Shown in pieces: positions 17,682-26,882 of a stretch of 64,000 nt of DNA. Source of the DNA: Candidatus Neomicrothrix sp. UBA2517 (GTDB lineage Bacteria; Actinomycetota; Acidimicrobiia; Acidimicrobiales; UBA8592); NCBI GenBank assembly GCA_002341185.1, contig DDNP01000020.1, forward strand, positions 123,026 to 187,025, written 5' to 3'. How positions within the stretch are numbered: the first letter of the stretch is position 1; each line of letters starts with the position of its first letter. Below the pieces are notes generated by a model that was not told the DNA's origin, searched no databases, and was given only the letters and a program-made list of their open reading frames with translations. The position numbers and the translations under genes are program-made.

Positions 17682-18653
17682 ATGGATGATCTAGTTTTAG
17701 CCGTTGATATGCTCGCATATGAGGTGGGTTCACATAATGTGAGAAAATCTGTCATTGATGGGGTTATGCAAAGTTTACAAACTGGGTTTGTTTACACCTC
17801 TCATGATATGTCACAGGATTTCTTGGATGAGGTTTACGGCATGCTTGGCCAGTTTTTTACGAAAACGCAAGATGTAAAGGAAGGTGCAATAGCCGATGGC
17901 ACAAATGGGCAGCGTGGCTATACAGGTCTTTTAGTAGAGACTGCAGCAATCTCTGACGTTCCTGACTGGAAAGAAATGCTCAATTGGGGGAAAGATCTAC
18001 CAGATGGACACCCGCTTAAACGTCGTTACCCTCATAGATTCTTCGATAACGTATTTCCTGAGGATATTGTGCCCGGAATTACGAAAACGCTGGAAGCATT
18101 CCATGCCCAAATTCTAGATTTGCAACTACGATTTCTTCGGATAATCGCAAGCGGATTAAACGCTTCAGAAGATTTCTTTGATTCCTTTGTGCCAGGTGGA
18201 GCAACTTTAACTAGAGCAATCAATTATCCTGCTATGGATCTAGCTCCGGATAGTAATCATTTATGGGCAGAAGAACACGGCGACATAAATCTAATCACTG
18301 CATTACCGAGAGCCACTGCTCGAGGACTGCAAGTCAAAAATGTTGATCAATGGATTGACGCCACTCCCCCAGATAATCACTTGATCATCAACACAGGAAT
18401 TATGCTTGAACACATCAGTAACGGGCTAATCCCAACAGGAATCCACAGAGTCATAGCGGACGAAAACCAAAGTGACGGACGAATGTCAATAGTGCAATTT
18501 TGCCACCCTACTCCATGGACTATTCTTTCCCCTCTTCCGAGTTGTATTGACGCTTCGAACCCCCAAAGGTACGCACCTATTACTGCAGCTGATCGACTAG
18601 ATCAGGTTCTATGGGAGATAAACCTTATTGAAGATAACAGACGCATCGATTAA
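17682..18653 (+). CDS. 2-oxoglutarate/Fe(II)-dependent oxygenase, isopenicillin N synthase-like
   Basis: A 323-residue cupin-fold oxygenase. The N-terminal DIOX_N-like half is followed by the Fe(II) ligands HxD in AEEHGDINLITAL (around residue 200), the distal His in TGIHRVI, and the 2OG-binding Arg-x-Ser in GRMSIVQF. Relatives hydroxylate, cyclise or desaturate small molecules; the substrate is not deducible. It begins the oxygenase-rich part of the window and is divergent from the M23 gene. Confidence 0.85.
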   Translation: MDDLVLAVDMLAYEVGSHNVRKSVIDGVMQSLQTGFVYTSHDMSQDFLDEVYGMLGQFFTKTQDVKEGAIADGTNGQRGYTGLLVETAAISDVPDWKEMLNWGKDLPDGHPLKRRYPHRFFDNVFPEDIVPGITKTLEAFHAQILDLQLRFLRIIASGLNASEDFFDSFVPGGATLTRAINYPAMDLAPDSNHLWAEEHGDINLITALPRATARGLQVKNVDQWIDATPPDNHLIINTGIMLEHISNGLIPTGIHRVIADENQSDGRMSIVQFCHPTPWTILSPLPSCIDASNPQRYAPITAADRLDQVLWEINLIEDNRRID

Positions 18654-18693
18654 AGGTTTTGCAGATGTATGACAGGAATGTGATAATAGTGCT

Positions 18694-19098
18694 GTGTCAA
18701 CACTTTTAGCACACGTCAAAATCAAGCAAGGGCTTGAAAATCATTGGGAGTCCATTGCTAAACGCGTATTTGCCGCCACTCACGAAAACGAAAATGGTTG
18801 TGTTCGCTATGAGTATTGGAGAGGATCTTCAGAACGGTCATATTATGTACTTCTTTCATTCAAGAGTTTTGATGATTTCATGACACATCAAGTTGCTGAC
18901 TACCATCACAACGTCGACTTCAGGAACTGCTTTGAAGCCTTTTCACTAGAGTGGGTCGACCCTATTGAAAACGCTTCACCTTTAAAGCAATCAGATACTT
19001 CGGGAGAGGTTAGTGCGGATAAGAGTGATCTCTGGAATCAATATGTAAAGAATCACACTGCTAAGACCCCTGAATGGTGGGTTAAACAAAGAAATTAA
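18694..19098 (+). CDS. Antibiotic-biosynthesis-monooxygenase (ABM)-domain protein
   Basis: A 134-residue protein with an N-terminal ABM/dimeric alpha-beta-barrel domain (about residues 1-95: LLAHVKIKQGLENHWESIAK, then ENGCVRYEYWRGS and HHNVDFRN) and a Trp-rich tail. The start is a GTG. ABM proteins include cofactor-free monooxygenases and haem- or quinone-related enzymes, so function is open. It follows the 2OG oxygenase after 40 bases, likely in one transcript. Confidence 0.7.
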   Translation: MSTLLAHVKIKQGLENHWESIAKRVFAATHENENGCVRYEYWRGSSERSYYVLLSFKSFDDFMTHQVADYHHNVDFRNCFEAFSLEWVDPIENASPLKQSDTSGEVSADKSDLWNQYVKNHTAKTPEWWVKQRN

Positions 19099-19156
19099 AT
19101 AACTGGAGCTAGTGTAATTCTTTGACCGCTGACATTTTGGAAGTCATCTGATCAAA

Positions 19157-20092
19157 ATGTTAAACATGACCATAGGCTTAAGTATGGGTACTTTTGTTTC
19201 AGAAACTTTCAACGATAATCTCTGGGAAACTGTGAATGGGTTTGATTTTGAAGACATCACATACCACAAGGCCAAAAGTCAAGGAACCGTTCGAATAGCT
19301 TTTAACAGGCCTGAAGTCCGGAATGCTTTTCGACCTTTAACAGTAGATGAACTGTATCGAGCTCTAGATCACGCCCGCATGAGCACCAACATAGGTTCCA
19401 TTCTGATAACGGGAAATGGGCCATCAGCCAAGGATGGTGGATGGGCTTTTTGTTCAGGTGGTGATCAACGAATCCGAGGTAAAGATGGTTACAAATACGC
19501 TGACGGTGACTCTTCCGACTCTATTGATACTTCTAAAGTAGGACGACTTCACATTCTTGAAGTCCAGAGATTAATCCGATCTATGCCTAAACCTGTAATA
19601 GCTGTTGTCTCAGGATGGGCAGTGGGCGGCGGCCACAGTTTACATGTAACTTGTGATCTGACTATTGCTAGTAAAGAAATGGCTAAATTTAAACAAACGG
19701 ACACAGATGTAGCCAGTTTTGATGGTGGGTTTGGGAGTGCATACCTAGCTCGACAAGTTGGGCAAAAGTTTGCGCGTGAAATCTTTTTACTAGGCGATGA
19801 GTACTCAGCGGAAGAAGCAAAAGAAATGGGTATGGTCAACGCTGTCGTTACCCATTCGGAATTAGAGGATACAGCTCTGCAGTGGGCCAAAAAAATAAAC
19901 AGTAAATCACCTACTGCAAATAGGATGGCAAAGTTTGCCTTAAACCTGATTGATGATGGACTTATAGGGCAACAAATATTCGCTGGAGAAGCTACTCGCC
20001 TGGCATATATGACCGACGAAGCTCAAGAGGGTCGCGATGCTTTTTTGGAAAAAAGAGATCCTGATTGGAGTTCATACCCTTATCATTTTTAG
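19157..20092 (+). CDS. menB: 1,4-dihydroxy-2-naphthoyl-CoA synthase
   Basis: Crotonase-fold enzyme closing the naphthoquinone ring from o-succinylbenzoyl-CoA in menaquinone synthesis. MenB-specific stretches are clear: FNRPEVRNAFRPLTVDEL, GGWAFCSGGDQRIRG, VSGWAVGGGHSLHVTCDLTIAS, FGSAYLARQVGQK, and the C-terminal FLEKRDPDWSSYPYHF. The 311 residues compare well with actinobacterial MenB. No other men gene is nearby. It is convergent with the P450 gene, 8 bases apart. Confidence 0.95.
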   Translation: MLNMTIGLSMGTFVSETFNDNLWETVNGFDFEDITYHKAKSQGTVRIAFNRPEVRNAFRPLTVDELYRALDHARMSTNIGSILITGNGPSAKDGGWAFCSGGDQRIRGKDGYKYADGDSSDSIDTSKVGRLHILEVQRLIRSMPKPVIAVVSGWAVGGGHSLHVTCDLTIASKEMAKFKQTDTDVASFDGGFGSAYLARQVGQKFAREIFLLGDEYSAEEAKEMGMVNAVVTHSELEDTALQWAKKINSKSPTANRMAKFALNLIDDGLIGQQIFAGEATRLAYMTDEAQEGRDAFLEKRDPDWSSYPYHF

Positions 20093-20100
20093 GAAGTTCA

Positions 20101-21372
20101 CTAACGCTTATCAAAAGTAACGTAAAGTTCCTTGAAAGACCGAAGTGTAAAGTTGGTATGGTGTTGAAAACTATTCTTACCTTCAGCGAATTCAATGTTT
20201 TCAATCCGCTGAAGAAGTAGTTTTGTGGCAATATTTTGTTCCAACCTTGTCAGACCTGCACCAGGGCAATGCGTTTCACCTATTGAAAAAGCTAGATGCT
20301 TATTCGCATTCGTACGATCCAAATCAATATCGAACGGACAGTTGAACTGATCTGCATCCCTATTTGCAGCGGCATATCGCATGTGAATGTGCGAGCCCTT
20401 GGGGATAGAAACTCCATCGATTTCTACCTCTTCAACTGTGTGACGATCCATACCTTGCGTTGGAGATTCCAATCTTAATACTTCTTCTACAAATGTTGTC
20501 ACTTTTTGAGGGTTATCAACCAATGCGCTCTGCAGGTTCGGATTTTGGATGAGCATCCAAAGCCCAGACGTAAGTGCAAATGTTGTCGTTTCATTTCCCC
20601 CTATATATAGGTGATCGATTATGTTAATTATTTCGGTGTCACTTAACATTCTTGTCTCAGATTGAAGATTTACAGGTGTATGAACTAGGTAATTGACTAC
20701 ATCAGCACGAGGGTTGTCTTTGGGATTATTTCTACGGTCTTGAATTTGTTCAAAGATGTAATGCTGGAATTCAACCATTAATCGAGAGACTTCACGCTCC
20801 TCTTCTACATTTAACTGAAGTGAGAAAGGAGCAACCCATGCTTCACTCCATATTTTTAAATCATTAAGGTCTTCAAGAGGAAAGCCCATCATCGCAGTTA
20901 TTACCATTGAAGGTAATAACTCAGCGAATTGCGATACATACTCGACTTCCCCATCATCAATCCAGCGGTCTATCAAATCATTCGCTGTTTTGGTTATGAG
21001 GTCTGTCTGTTCTTTGGATCCGGTAACTGAAAAAAAGTGATCAACCATGTCTCGATAGCGTCGATGATTTGGCGGATTTGAACCAAGAATCGATTGTTTG
21101 GGCCATCCGTTTTGTGCGAAGTAATCTTGCGCTTGTTTATCTGCTATGAGAGGCCTCGATTTGCCTGCCCCACGTCTGAAAGTATCTGTTTTTCGAAGAA
21201 TCTGGTGAATATCTTGGTAGCGAGTAAGAAAATAAGTATCTGTATCAGGAACATGATACACAGGACACTCTGATCGTAAAAGGTCGTAAGTAGGGTACCA
21301 ATTCTCAATAGTCTCAGGAGCGAACACATCGACGTCGGCTATTGACTTTGGTGATGCAGATTTATTTTCCAT
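20101..21372 (-). CDS. Cytochrome P450
   Basis: A 423-residue soluble bacterial P450. I-helix GGNETTT carries the normal acid-alcohol pair, the K-helix ExxR is in EEVLRLESP, and the haem thiolate Cys is in FSIGETHCPGAGL. The N-terminus PETIENWYPTYDLLRSECPVYHV fits. CYP subfamily and substrate are not determinable here. Neighbours are menB (convergent) and RidA (divergent); the electron-transfer partner is not adjacent. Confidence 0.93.
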   Translation of the reverse strand: MENKSASPKSIADVDVFAPETIENWYPTYDLLRSECPVYHVPDTDTYFLTRYQDIHQILRKTDTFRRGAGKSRPLIADKQAQDYFAQNGWPKQSILGSNPPNHRRYRDMVDHFFSVTGSKEQTDLITKTANDLIDRWIDDGEVEYVSQFAELLPSMVITAMMGFPLEDLNDLKIWSEAWVAPFSLQLNVEEEREVSRLMVEFQHYIFEQIQDRRNNPKDNPRADVVNYLVHTPVNLQSETRMLSDTEIINIIDHLYIGGNETTTFALTSGLWMLIQNPNLQSALVDNPQKVTTFVEEVLRLESPTQGMDRHTVEEVEIDGVSIPKGSHIHMRYAAANRDADQFNCPFDIDLDRTNANKHLAFSIGETHCPGAGLTRLEQNIATKLLLQRIENIEFAEGKNSFQHHTNFTLRSFKELYVTFDKR

Positions 21373-21458
21373 ATATCCCCCTGGTTCAGATTAGCAAGTT
21401 ATCCATTATTTTCAATGAATCGTTAGTAGTAGCAAGCCGATCATGGCACTATGGGGAC

Positions 21459-21842
21459 ATGAACTACAAGATAAACCCAAGAACCATTAACTCACCTGCA
21501 GCAAACTATAGCCATGCGGTCCTCTCCACGAATCCACAAAAAATTATGCACACATCCGGAGTCGTCCCAGTCGCAACTGACGGGCACACTCCAACTGCTA
21601 TTGGAGATCAAGCTGATCTAGTATGGGTGAATATATCCGAAATCCTTAATGAAGCCCACCTAGAGCTTTCTGACATCGTTTCGATCGCCACCTATGTTGT
21701 TCAGGGTAATGATTTAGGAGAAGCTATGAGATCAAGAGATGAGAATCTACAAGGGCATAAACCTGCTTCTACCCTGGTTGTGGTTCCAGAACTTGCTAAA
21801 CCTGAGTGGTTAATAGAAATTGCTGTTGTAGCAGTCAAATAA
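21459..21842 (+). CDS. RidA-family (YjgF/YER057c) protein
   Basis: A 127-residue protein starting at the ATG at 21459; the longer open frame overlaps the P450 gene and is not RidA-like. It shows the RidA core with HTSGVVPVATDG, the conserved Ser/Thr and the C-terminal LAKPEWLIEIAVVAV. The Arg used by true 2-aminoacrylate deaminases is not placed obviously, so it may be a RidA paralogue with another enamine-type role. It stands between two divergent/convergent P450 genes. Confidence 0.8.
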   Translation: MNYKINPRTINSPAANYSHAVLSTNPQKIMHTSGVVPVATDGHTPTAIGDQADLVWVNISEILNEAHLELSDIVSIATYVVQGNDLGEAMRSRDENLQGHKPASTLVVVPELAKPEWLIEIAVVAVK

Positions 21843-21858
21843 CGATGACCAATTAATT

Positions 21859-23139
21859 TTATGGAATTACGTCGTAACTGACATGTAACTCTTTAAGCCC
21901 ACGCAAGACGAAAGATTCTTCGTATTCGTACTTGTTCTTAGCCTCCACTAGCTGAATATTTTTTATGTTCGCGAGGAGCAATTGAATAGCGATACGTGCC
22001 TCTTTCCTAGCAAGTAAAGCGCCTATGCAGTAGTGTTCGCCATGACCGAAAGCTAAGTGTTCTCTTGCGTTCTCTCTATCAACAAGAAAGTCATCGGGAT
22101 TATCAAATATCTCCGGATCTCTATTAGCGGCAGCATATATGACCCATAGATGATCTCCGGCTTTAATTTCAACACCATTAACTTTTGTGTCTTCCTTTGC
22201 CATTCGGAATAGTCCACCTACCGGAGCTTCGAATCTAAGACCCTCTTCAATAAAGTTATCTATCAACTCTGGATTACTTCGCAACTTATCTTCAAGCTCG
22301 CTATCCACTGCAAGTCTATGAATTAAGTTTGTAAGTAATTTAGTTGTGGTTTCATTGCCAGCTACTAGAAATTGTTGAAGCATTGAAAGCATTTCTGCGT
22401 CGTTTAGCTCTTCATCATTTACTTCGGCGGTAGCAACGTCTGAGATAATGTCCTCTGTTGGGTTAGTTCTACGCTCAATGAGTAAATTCCCAAAAAATTC
22501 ATTAAACCCTTTGAGTGAAATTAGGTAATCTTTAACTTTCTCGATACTAGGGTCAGGATTTCCTACGGGCATTACTAAGTCATCTGACCATTTTTTAAAT
22601 GTGTCAAGATCGTCAATTCCGACTCCCAAAGCTTTGGCAATAATCGTCATCGGAAGCCCTACTGCAAATTCCGAGACAACTTCCATTTCGGTCTTTTCCC
22701 GTATTGGTCCTAACAAATCTATTGTTACCTGTTCGATCATAGGTTCCATCCCTTTTAGGCGGCTTGGCCTAAATGCACGGTTCACTGCTTTTCGTTGCCG
22801 ACGATGCTCGGGAGGGTCAGCATTCAGCAGAACGGCAGCATTCGCTGCATTTGCAAGGAATGTTTCAAAGTATTGAGCCATCTCCGGATCCTTTGCTAGT
22901 TCCTCCATTGCAATCGCAAAACCATTTCGACCATCTCTTGGCCCAGTGGGAGAGAGAGAAGAAAAACGATCTGTATCGTGCAATAGTTCCATGACATCGT
23001 CATATCTAGTGCATACCCATGCCCCTAGTTTGTCGCTGAAGTGGATTGGTGACTCTTGTCGTAATTCAGAAAAGATGGGATAAGGGCAACCTATCGCCTC
23101 TTGATCTCTCGCTATTAAAGCGTCTAATTGATCTGTCAC
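21859..23139 (-). CDS. Cytochrome P450
   Basis: A 426-residue P450 with I-helix AGNETTT, K-helix EEGLRFEAP (ExxR) and haem ligand in FGHGEHYCIGALLARKEAR. The GTG start is preceded by AAAGGAG at about 5 bases. It resembles the P450 at 20101 in length and architecture, so the two could be paralogues, but their alignable identity outside motifs looks modest. Substrate unknown. Confidence 0.93.
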   Translation of the reverse strand: MTDQLDALIARDQEAIGCPYPIFSELRQESPIHFSDKLGAWVCTRYDDVMELLHDTDRFSSLSPTGPRDGRNGFAIAMEELAKDPEMAQYFETFLANAANAAVLLNADPPEHRRQRKAVNRAFRPSRLKGMEPMIEQVTIDLLGPIREKTEMEVVSEFAVGLPMTIIAKALGVGIDDLDTFKKWSDDLVMPVGNPDPSIEKVKDYLISLKGFNEFFGNLLIERRTNPTEDIISDVATAEVNDEELNDAEMLSMLQQFLVAGNETTTKLLTNLIHRLAVDSELEDKLRSNPELIDNFIEEGLRFEAPVGGLFRMAKEDTKVNGVEIKAGDHLWVIYAAANRDPEIFDNPDDFLVDRENAREHLAFGHGEHYCIGALLARKEARIAIQLLLANIKNIQLVEAKNKYEYEESFVLRGLKELHVSYDVIP

Positions 23140-23159
23140 ATTAGCTCCTTTTGTATTGT

Positions 23160-23283
23160 CTAAATATTAGTCATACTGCCGTCAACTCTTAAAGTTTGCC
23201 CGATTATATAGCTTGCTAGGGTGGTGCAAGAAAGCAAGCTGATTCGCAATCTCGTCAGCAGTTACCTCTGGCAAGTACCGCTT
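23160..23283 (-). pseudogene. C-terminal remnant of a short-chain dehydrogenase (frameshifted)
   Basis: Reading the minus strand, one frame gives RYLPEVTADEIANQLAFL; after a frame shift near 23215-23225 another gives ASYIIGQTLRVDGSMTNI followed by TAG at 23160. Together they match the last 45 or so residues of an SDR (compare EEIANVICFL and ASYVTGQVIRVDGGM in the intact gene just upstream). A stop lies just before the remnant, so nothing longer survives. The AGCTTGCT/AGCAAGCT inverted repeat (23210-23217, 23233-23240) overlaps the break. Confidence 0.7.
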
Positions 23284-23365
23284 GAATCTTTAGATTTGAC
23301 ATTTACTAGACCATCACTCTAATCAACGAAATAATCCCTCATGCACCTTCGGGAAGAGGTTTCGT

Positions 23366-24118
23366 CTATAGGTTGAGCATACCTCCATCGACTCTAATGA
23401 CTTGACCAGTCACATAGGAAGCAAGGTCGGAAGCGAGGAAACAGATCACATTTGCGATCTCCTCTGGTGTCCCCCATTTGCCCAAAGGAACTCTCTTGAC
23501 GAAATTCTCCAAGACGTTCTCTTCTCCGAGAAGTTCAAAGGTAGGTTCCCACATCTCGGTCAGGCATAATCCGGGTGCACACGCATTGACTCGCACTCCC
23601 TTGTTAGCCCATTCATTAGAGAGGTTCTTGGTCAGTGTGTTCAGTCCCCCCTTTGATGCAGCATAGGCTCCTTGAGTTCCTCCAGCTCCAGCAGCTGCTG
23701 TTGAAGTGACATTCACAATGTTTCCCTGCGTAGCGAAGAGATCTTTGGCAAAGATCTGACACAGCATGAACACTTGACGAAGATTCACGAGAAGTGTTTC
23801 ATCAATCGCTTGAGCTGTTGCTCGATGTGCTGGTTCGTTCCGTTCGACAGCGGCATTGTTTACGAGAATATTGATCTTCTCGAACTTCTCTATTGTTTGA
23901 GTCCTGATCAGCTCAATGCTTCGGTCAGCTGCTAAGTCGCAATCGATAACAAGAGCTTCGTTCTGCAAATCATCAGCAATCGCTTTCAGCTTGTCTTTAC
24001 TTCGAGAAACGAGAACAACATTCGCTCCTCTTGCGTCTAGCTGCCTAACTGTGGCCTCTCCGATTCCTCGACTTGCACCAGTTACTACAGCGACTTTCCC
24101 TTGCATGTTGTAGTCCAT
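23366..24118 (-). CDS. Short-chain dehydrogenase/reductase (SDR)
   Basis: A 250-residue classical SDR from the ATG at 24118, which has GGGGAG six bases upstream. The NAD(P)-binding TGASRGIGEA, the NNA motif (ILVNNAAVER), the catalytic Ser region and YxxxK (AYAASKGG), and VRVNACAPG are present. The substrate is unknown. By hand count several sampled 60-base lines are 43-53 percent G+C against about 33-40 percent in the flanking P450 gene, so it may have arrived by transfer or replacement, beside the decayed SDR tail. Confidence 0.88.
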   Translation of the reverse strand: MDYNMQGKVAVVTGASRGIGEATVRQLDARGANVVLVSRSKDKLKAIADDLQNEALVIDCDLAADRSIELIRTQTIEKFEKINILVNNAAVERNEPAHRATAQAIDETLLVNLRQVFMLCQIFAKDLFATQGNIVNVTSTAAAGAGGTQGAYAASKGGLNTLTKNLSNEWANKGVRVNACAPGLCLTEMWEPTFELLGEENVLENFVKRVPLGKWGTPEEIANVICFLASDLASYVTGQVIRVDGGMLNL

Positions 24119-24187
24119 TCGTCTCCCCTCTTTATTCATTTTGCTATCTATAAAGCAAAGTAGTTCTGATGATGGCACAATGGAGAC

Positions 24188-25018
24188 ATGTCTACGCAAT
24201 TCAATCATAAATCATTTGAGACCATCACGGTCCAGATACACAAAAATGTTGGGAAAGTTGCACTTAATCGCCCTGACGTACTTAACGCATTTAATGACCA
24301 AATGTGCAGTGAGATTGAGCAGACTTGGAAGGCGTTCCGGACGATGGATGAAGTCCACACCGTATTACTGACTGCTAACGGCGACAGGGCATTTTGTGTG
24401 GGAATTGACCGAACTGATGATATGTCAGCTCTTGATGATTCTGAGAATCTATACGGCACATCAAATAATTACATGTACGATGACCCAGGTGATGCGCTCG
24501 GTCCAAAGTCATGCGATCTATGGAAACCTATAGTCACAGCGGTAAATGGAATGTGTTGCGGGGGCGCTTTTTACTTACTTTCTGAAAGCGACATCATTAT
24601 CGCTAGCAAAAGCGCGACTTTTTTTGACCCTCATGTGACTTATGGTATGCCTGCGGTGTACGAGCCAATGAAAATGGCTCAACGAATGCCCCTAGGAGAG
24701 ATTCTACGACTCACTTTGCTAGGAAATTACGAGCGTATCACTGCAGATACAGCGAAAAGTATTGGGTTAATTAGCGAAGTACTTGAGGATGAGGCCCTTT
24801 TTGCGAAGGCTCTTTGGATAGCAGAAACAATAGCATCACAGCCCCCCATCGCCGTGCAGGCAAGTTTACGAGCAATATGGGCCGCTAACGACTTAGGTCG
24901 GCTTGATGCAATGGCATTAGCCCCTTCGTTACTTACCACCGGAATGTCTAAGAGTTCCCTTAAGGAAGGTCAAGACGCTTTTGAGAGCGGTAAGAGAATT
25001 GGCCATAAGAACCGATAA
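24188..25018 (+). CDS. Enoyl-CoA hydratase/isomerase (crotonase) family protein
   Basis: A 276-residue crotonase-fold protein: KVALNRPDVLNAFNDQM, the first oxyanion-hole segment DRAFCVGIDRTD and the second AVNGMCCGGAFYLLSESDIIIAS. The Glu pair of canonical hydratases is not evident (the helix reads TYGMPAVYEPMKMAQRM), so an isomerase, hydrolase or other crotonase activity is possible. It is divergent from the SDR and ends 140 bases before leuA. Confidence 0.8.
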   Translation: MSTQFNHKSFETITVQIHKNVGKVALNRPDVLNAFNDQMCSEIEQTWKAFRTMDEVHTVLLTANGDRAFCVGIDRTDDMSALDDSENLYGTSNNYMYDDPGDALGPKSCDLWKPIVTAVNGMCCGGAFYLLSESDIIIASKSATFFDPHVTYGMPAVYEPMKMAQRMPLGEILRLTLLGNYERITADTAKSIGLISEVLEDEALFAKALWIAETIASQPPIAVQASLRAIWAANDLGRLDAMALAPSLLTTGMSKSSLKEGQDAFESGKRIGHKNR

Positions 25019-25062
25019 GCCTTTGGGATTGGTTTTCAACTTTTTCTTAGTAACATTTAATT

Positions 25063-25110
25063 ATGGAGAAACTTCTCTTTGACCTGCGACTTACATGCCC
25101 AGTGGCTTAA
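25063..25110 (+). CDS. leuA leader peptide
   Basis: ATG at 25063 opens a 15-codon frame MEKLLFDLRLTCPVA ending in TAA at 25108-25110. Four of fifteen codons are Leu (CTT CTC, CTG, CTT), and it ends about 50 bases before the leuA start. Leucine-rich leader peptides before leuA are known in actinobacteria. No Shine-Dalgarno is visible, so it may be translated from a leaderless or short-leader transcript. Confidence 0.7.
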   Translation: MEKLLFDLRLTCPVA

Positions 25111-25127
25111 TTTTATCGTCACTGGGC
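25097..25127 (+). promoter_or_regulatory. Hairpin overlapping the leuA leader peptide
   Basis: GCCCAGTG (25097-25104) pairs perfectly with CACTGGGC (25120-25127) around a 15-base loop containing the leader stop codon. Ribosomes finishing or stalling on the leader would disrupt or permit this stem. No T-run follows, so control of translation or a pseudoknot-type switch is more likely than simple termination. Confidence 0.6.
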
Positions 25128-25158
25128 TCATTCAAAGTTTGCAAACAGAGAGGAAATA

Positions 25159-26868
25159 ATGAATAAATTTGAAAATCCAACTGCCATTCAAAACTCCACA
25201 GATATGCCATTTCGCAAATATAGGGCATTCGAAGCTGTTGATATACCTGACAGGACTTGGCCAGATTCCTCTATAACTAAAGCCCCCTTGTGGTGCTCAG
25301 TAGATCTGCGAGATGGAAATCAGGCCCTTATCGAACCTATGGACCCAGATCGAAAATGGAAAATGTTCAAAAAACTTGTTGAAATAGGTTTTAAAGAAAT
25401 CGAAGTTGGCTTTCCATCAGCCTCAGAAGCAGACTTCACATTTGTTCGTGAGATTATCGAAGAGAATGCCATTCCTGATGATGTGACTATACAAGTTCTT
25501 GTTCAGAGCAGACCAGAGTTAATAGAACGGACATATGAATCTATTAGGGGGGTCAAAAACGCAATCGTTCATTTTTATAATTCAACATCTACTTTGCAAC
25601 GTAACGTCGTCTTTGGCCTGGACAAGAAAGGAATAAAGCAAATTGCTGTAGATGCAGCACGCTATTGCAAGAGTCTTGAGTCTGCTGTGCCTGATACCGA
25701 CATTCGATACGAGTATTCTCCCGAGTCTTTCACAGGGACAGAGCTCGATTTTGCAAAAGAGATTTGCGACGCAGTTGTTGATGTAATCGACCCATCCCCT
25801 AGCAAAAGAATTATTATCAATTTACCTGCGACTGTCGAAATGGCTTCCGCTAACACGTACGGTGACATGATTGAATGGATGCACCGTAACTTAAATCGCA
25901 GAGACGATATCATTTTAAGCCTCCACCCTCATAACGATCGAGGAACAGGTGTAGCAGCCGCAGAATTTGGGTTAATGGCCGGAGCAGACCGAGTTGAAGG
26001 AACTCTGTTCGGTAATGGCGAACGAACTGGAAACGTAGATGTAATTAACATTGCGATGAATATGTACAGCCAAGGCATAGACCCAATGCTCGATATAAGT
26101 GACATAAACGACATACGACGTGTTGCCGAGTATTGTAATCAATTGCCTGTCCATCCCCGCCACCCTTATGTTGGCGACCTCGTGTACACGGCCTTCTCGG
26201 GATCACATCAGGATGCCATAAAGAAGGGGTTCGATGCGCTTAGGGATTCTCCCGAAGGAATATTTGAGGTTCCCTATATCCCAATTGACCCACATGATGT
26301 AGGGAGAACATACGAGGATGTAGTTAGAGTGAACAGCCAGTCAGGAAAGGGCGGAGTCTCATATCTACTCAAAACCGAGAACCAGTTTGACCTTCCAAGG
26401 CGTATGCAAATTGAATTCACAAGATCAATCCAAAAGATTACAGACGCCACTGGCAAGGAAATCACCGCACAACAAATCTTTAATGAATTCTCCGGTGAAT
26501 ACCTAGACATTGATTATCCATTTTTGCTCCATGGATATGAGTCCGCACAAAATGCTGAGGGTAAAGACAGAACCTTACTAACTGCGAGAATGACCAATTC
26601 TGGTGAGCAACTTATTGTCCAAGGAGAAGGGTCTGGCTCGCTTGACGCTTTCGTCAAGGGTTTAGGAGATGCTCTACCATACGACTTAAAGGTCCTTGAT
26701 TACCATGAGCATTCTAAAGGAACTGGCGTTGATGCGAGTGCTGTAGCTTATGTCGAAATGGCTATAGACGGTAAAGAATTATGGGGTTGTGGTTTACATA
26801 CAGATATAACTCGTGCTTCGATGCGAGCTATCATAAGCGCTATTAATAGGGCTGCTAAAGAATCGTAG
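25159..26868 (+). CDS. leuA: 2-isopropylmalate synthase
   Basis: Condenses acetyl-CoA with 2-oxoisovalerate, the committed step to leucine. The 569-residue protein is of the long actinobacterial type. It has an N-terminal catalytic TIM barrel (LWCSVDLRDGNQALIEPMD, metal-binding HPHNDRGTG) and a C-terminal leucine-sensing domain (GSGSLDAFVKGLGDAL and GTGVDASAVAYVEM). It has a good ribosome site (GAGAGGAAATAATG) and a Leu-rich leader upstream. A family III CoA-transferase starts 14 bases after its stop and probably shares its transcript. Confidence 0.97.
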   Translation: MNKFENPTAIQNSTDMPFRKYRAFEAVDIPDRTWPDSSITKAPLWCSVDLRDGNQALIEPMDPDRKWKMFKKLVEIGFKEIEVGFPSASEADFTFVREIIEENAIPDDVTIQVLVQSRPELIERTYESIRGVKNAIVHFYNSTSTLQRNVVFGLDKKGIKQIAVDAARYCKSLESAVPDTDIRYEYSPESFTGTELDFAKEICDAVVDVIDPSPSKRIIINLPATVEMASANTYGDMIEWMHRNLNRRDDIILSLHPHNDRGTGVAAAEFGLMAGADRVEGTLFGNGERTGNVDVINIAMNMYSQGIDPMLDISDINDIRRVAEYCNQLPVHPRHPYVGDLVYTAFSGSHQDAIKKGFDALRDSPEGIFEVPYIPIDPHDVGRTYEDVVRVNSQSGKGGVSYLLKTENQFDLPRRMQIEFTRSIQKITDATGKEITAQQIFNEFSGEYLDIDYPFLLHGYESAQNAEGKDRTLLTARMTNSGEQLIVQGEGSGSLDAFVKGLGDALPYDLKVLDYHEHSKGTGVDASAVAYVEMAIDGKELWGCGLHTDITRASMRAIISAINRAAKES

Positions 26869-26882
26869 TTACAGAGGATTTA

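Noticed and set aside
20101..23139. Secondary-metabolite gene cluster around the two P450s
   Set aside because: There is no polyketide synthase, NRPS, terpene cyclase or similar scaffold gene; the surroundings are catabolic or housekeeping.
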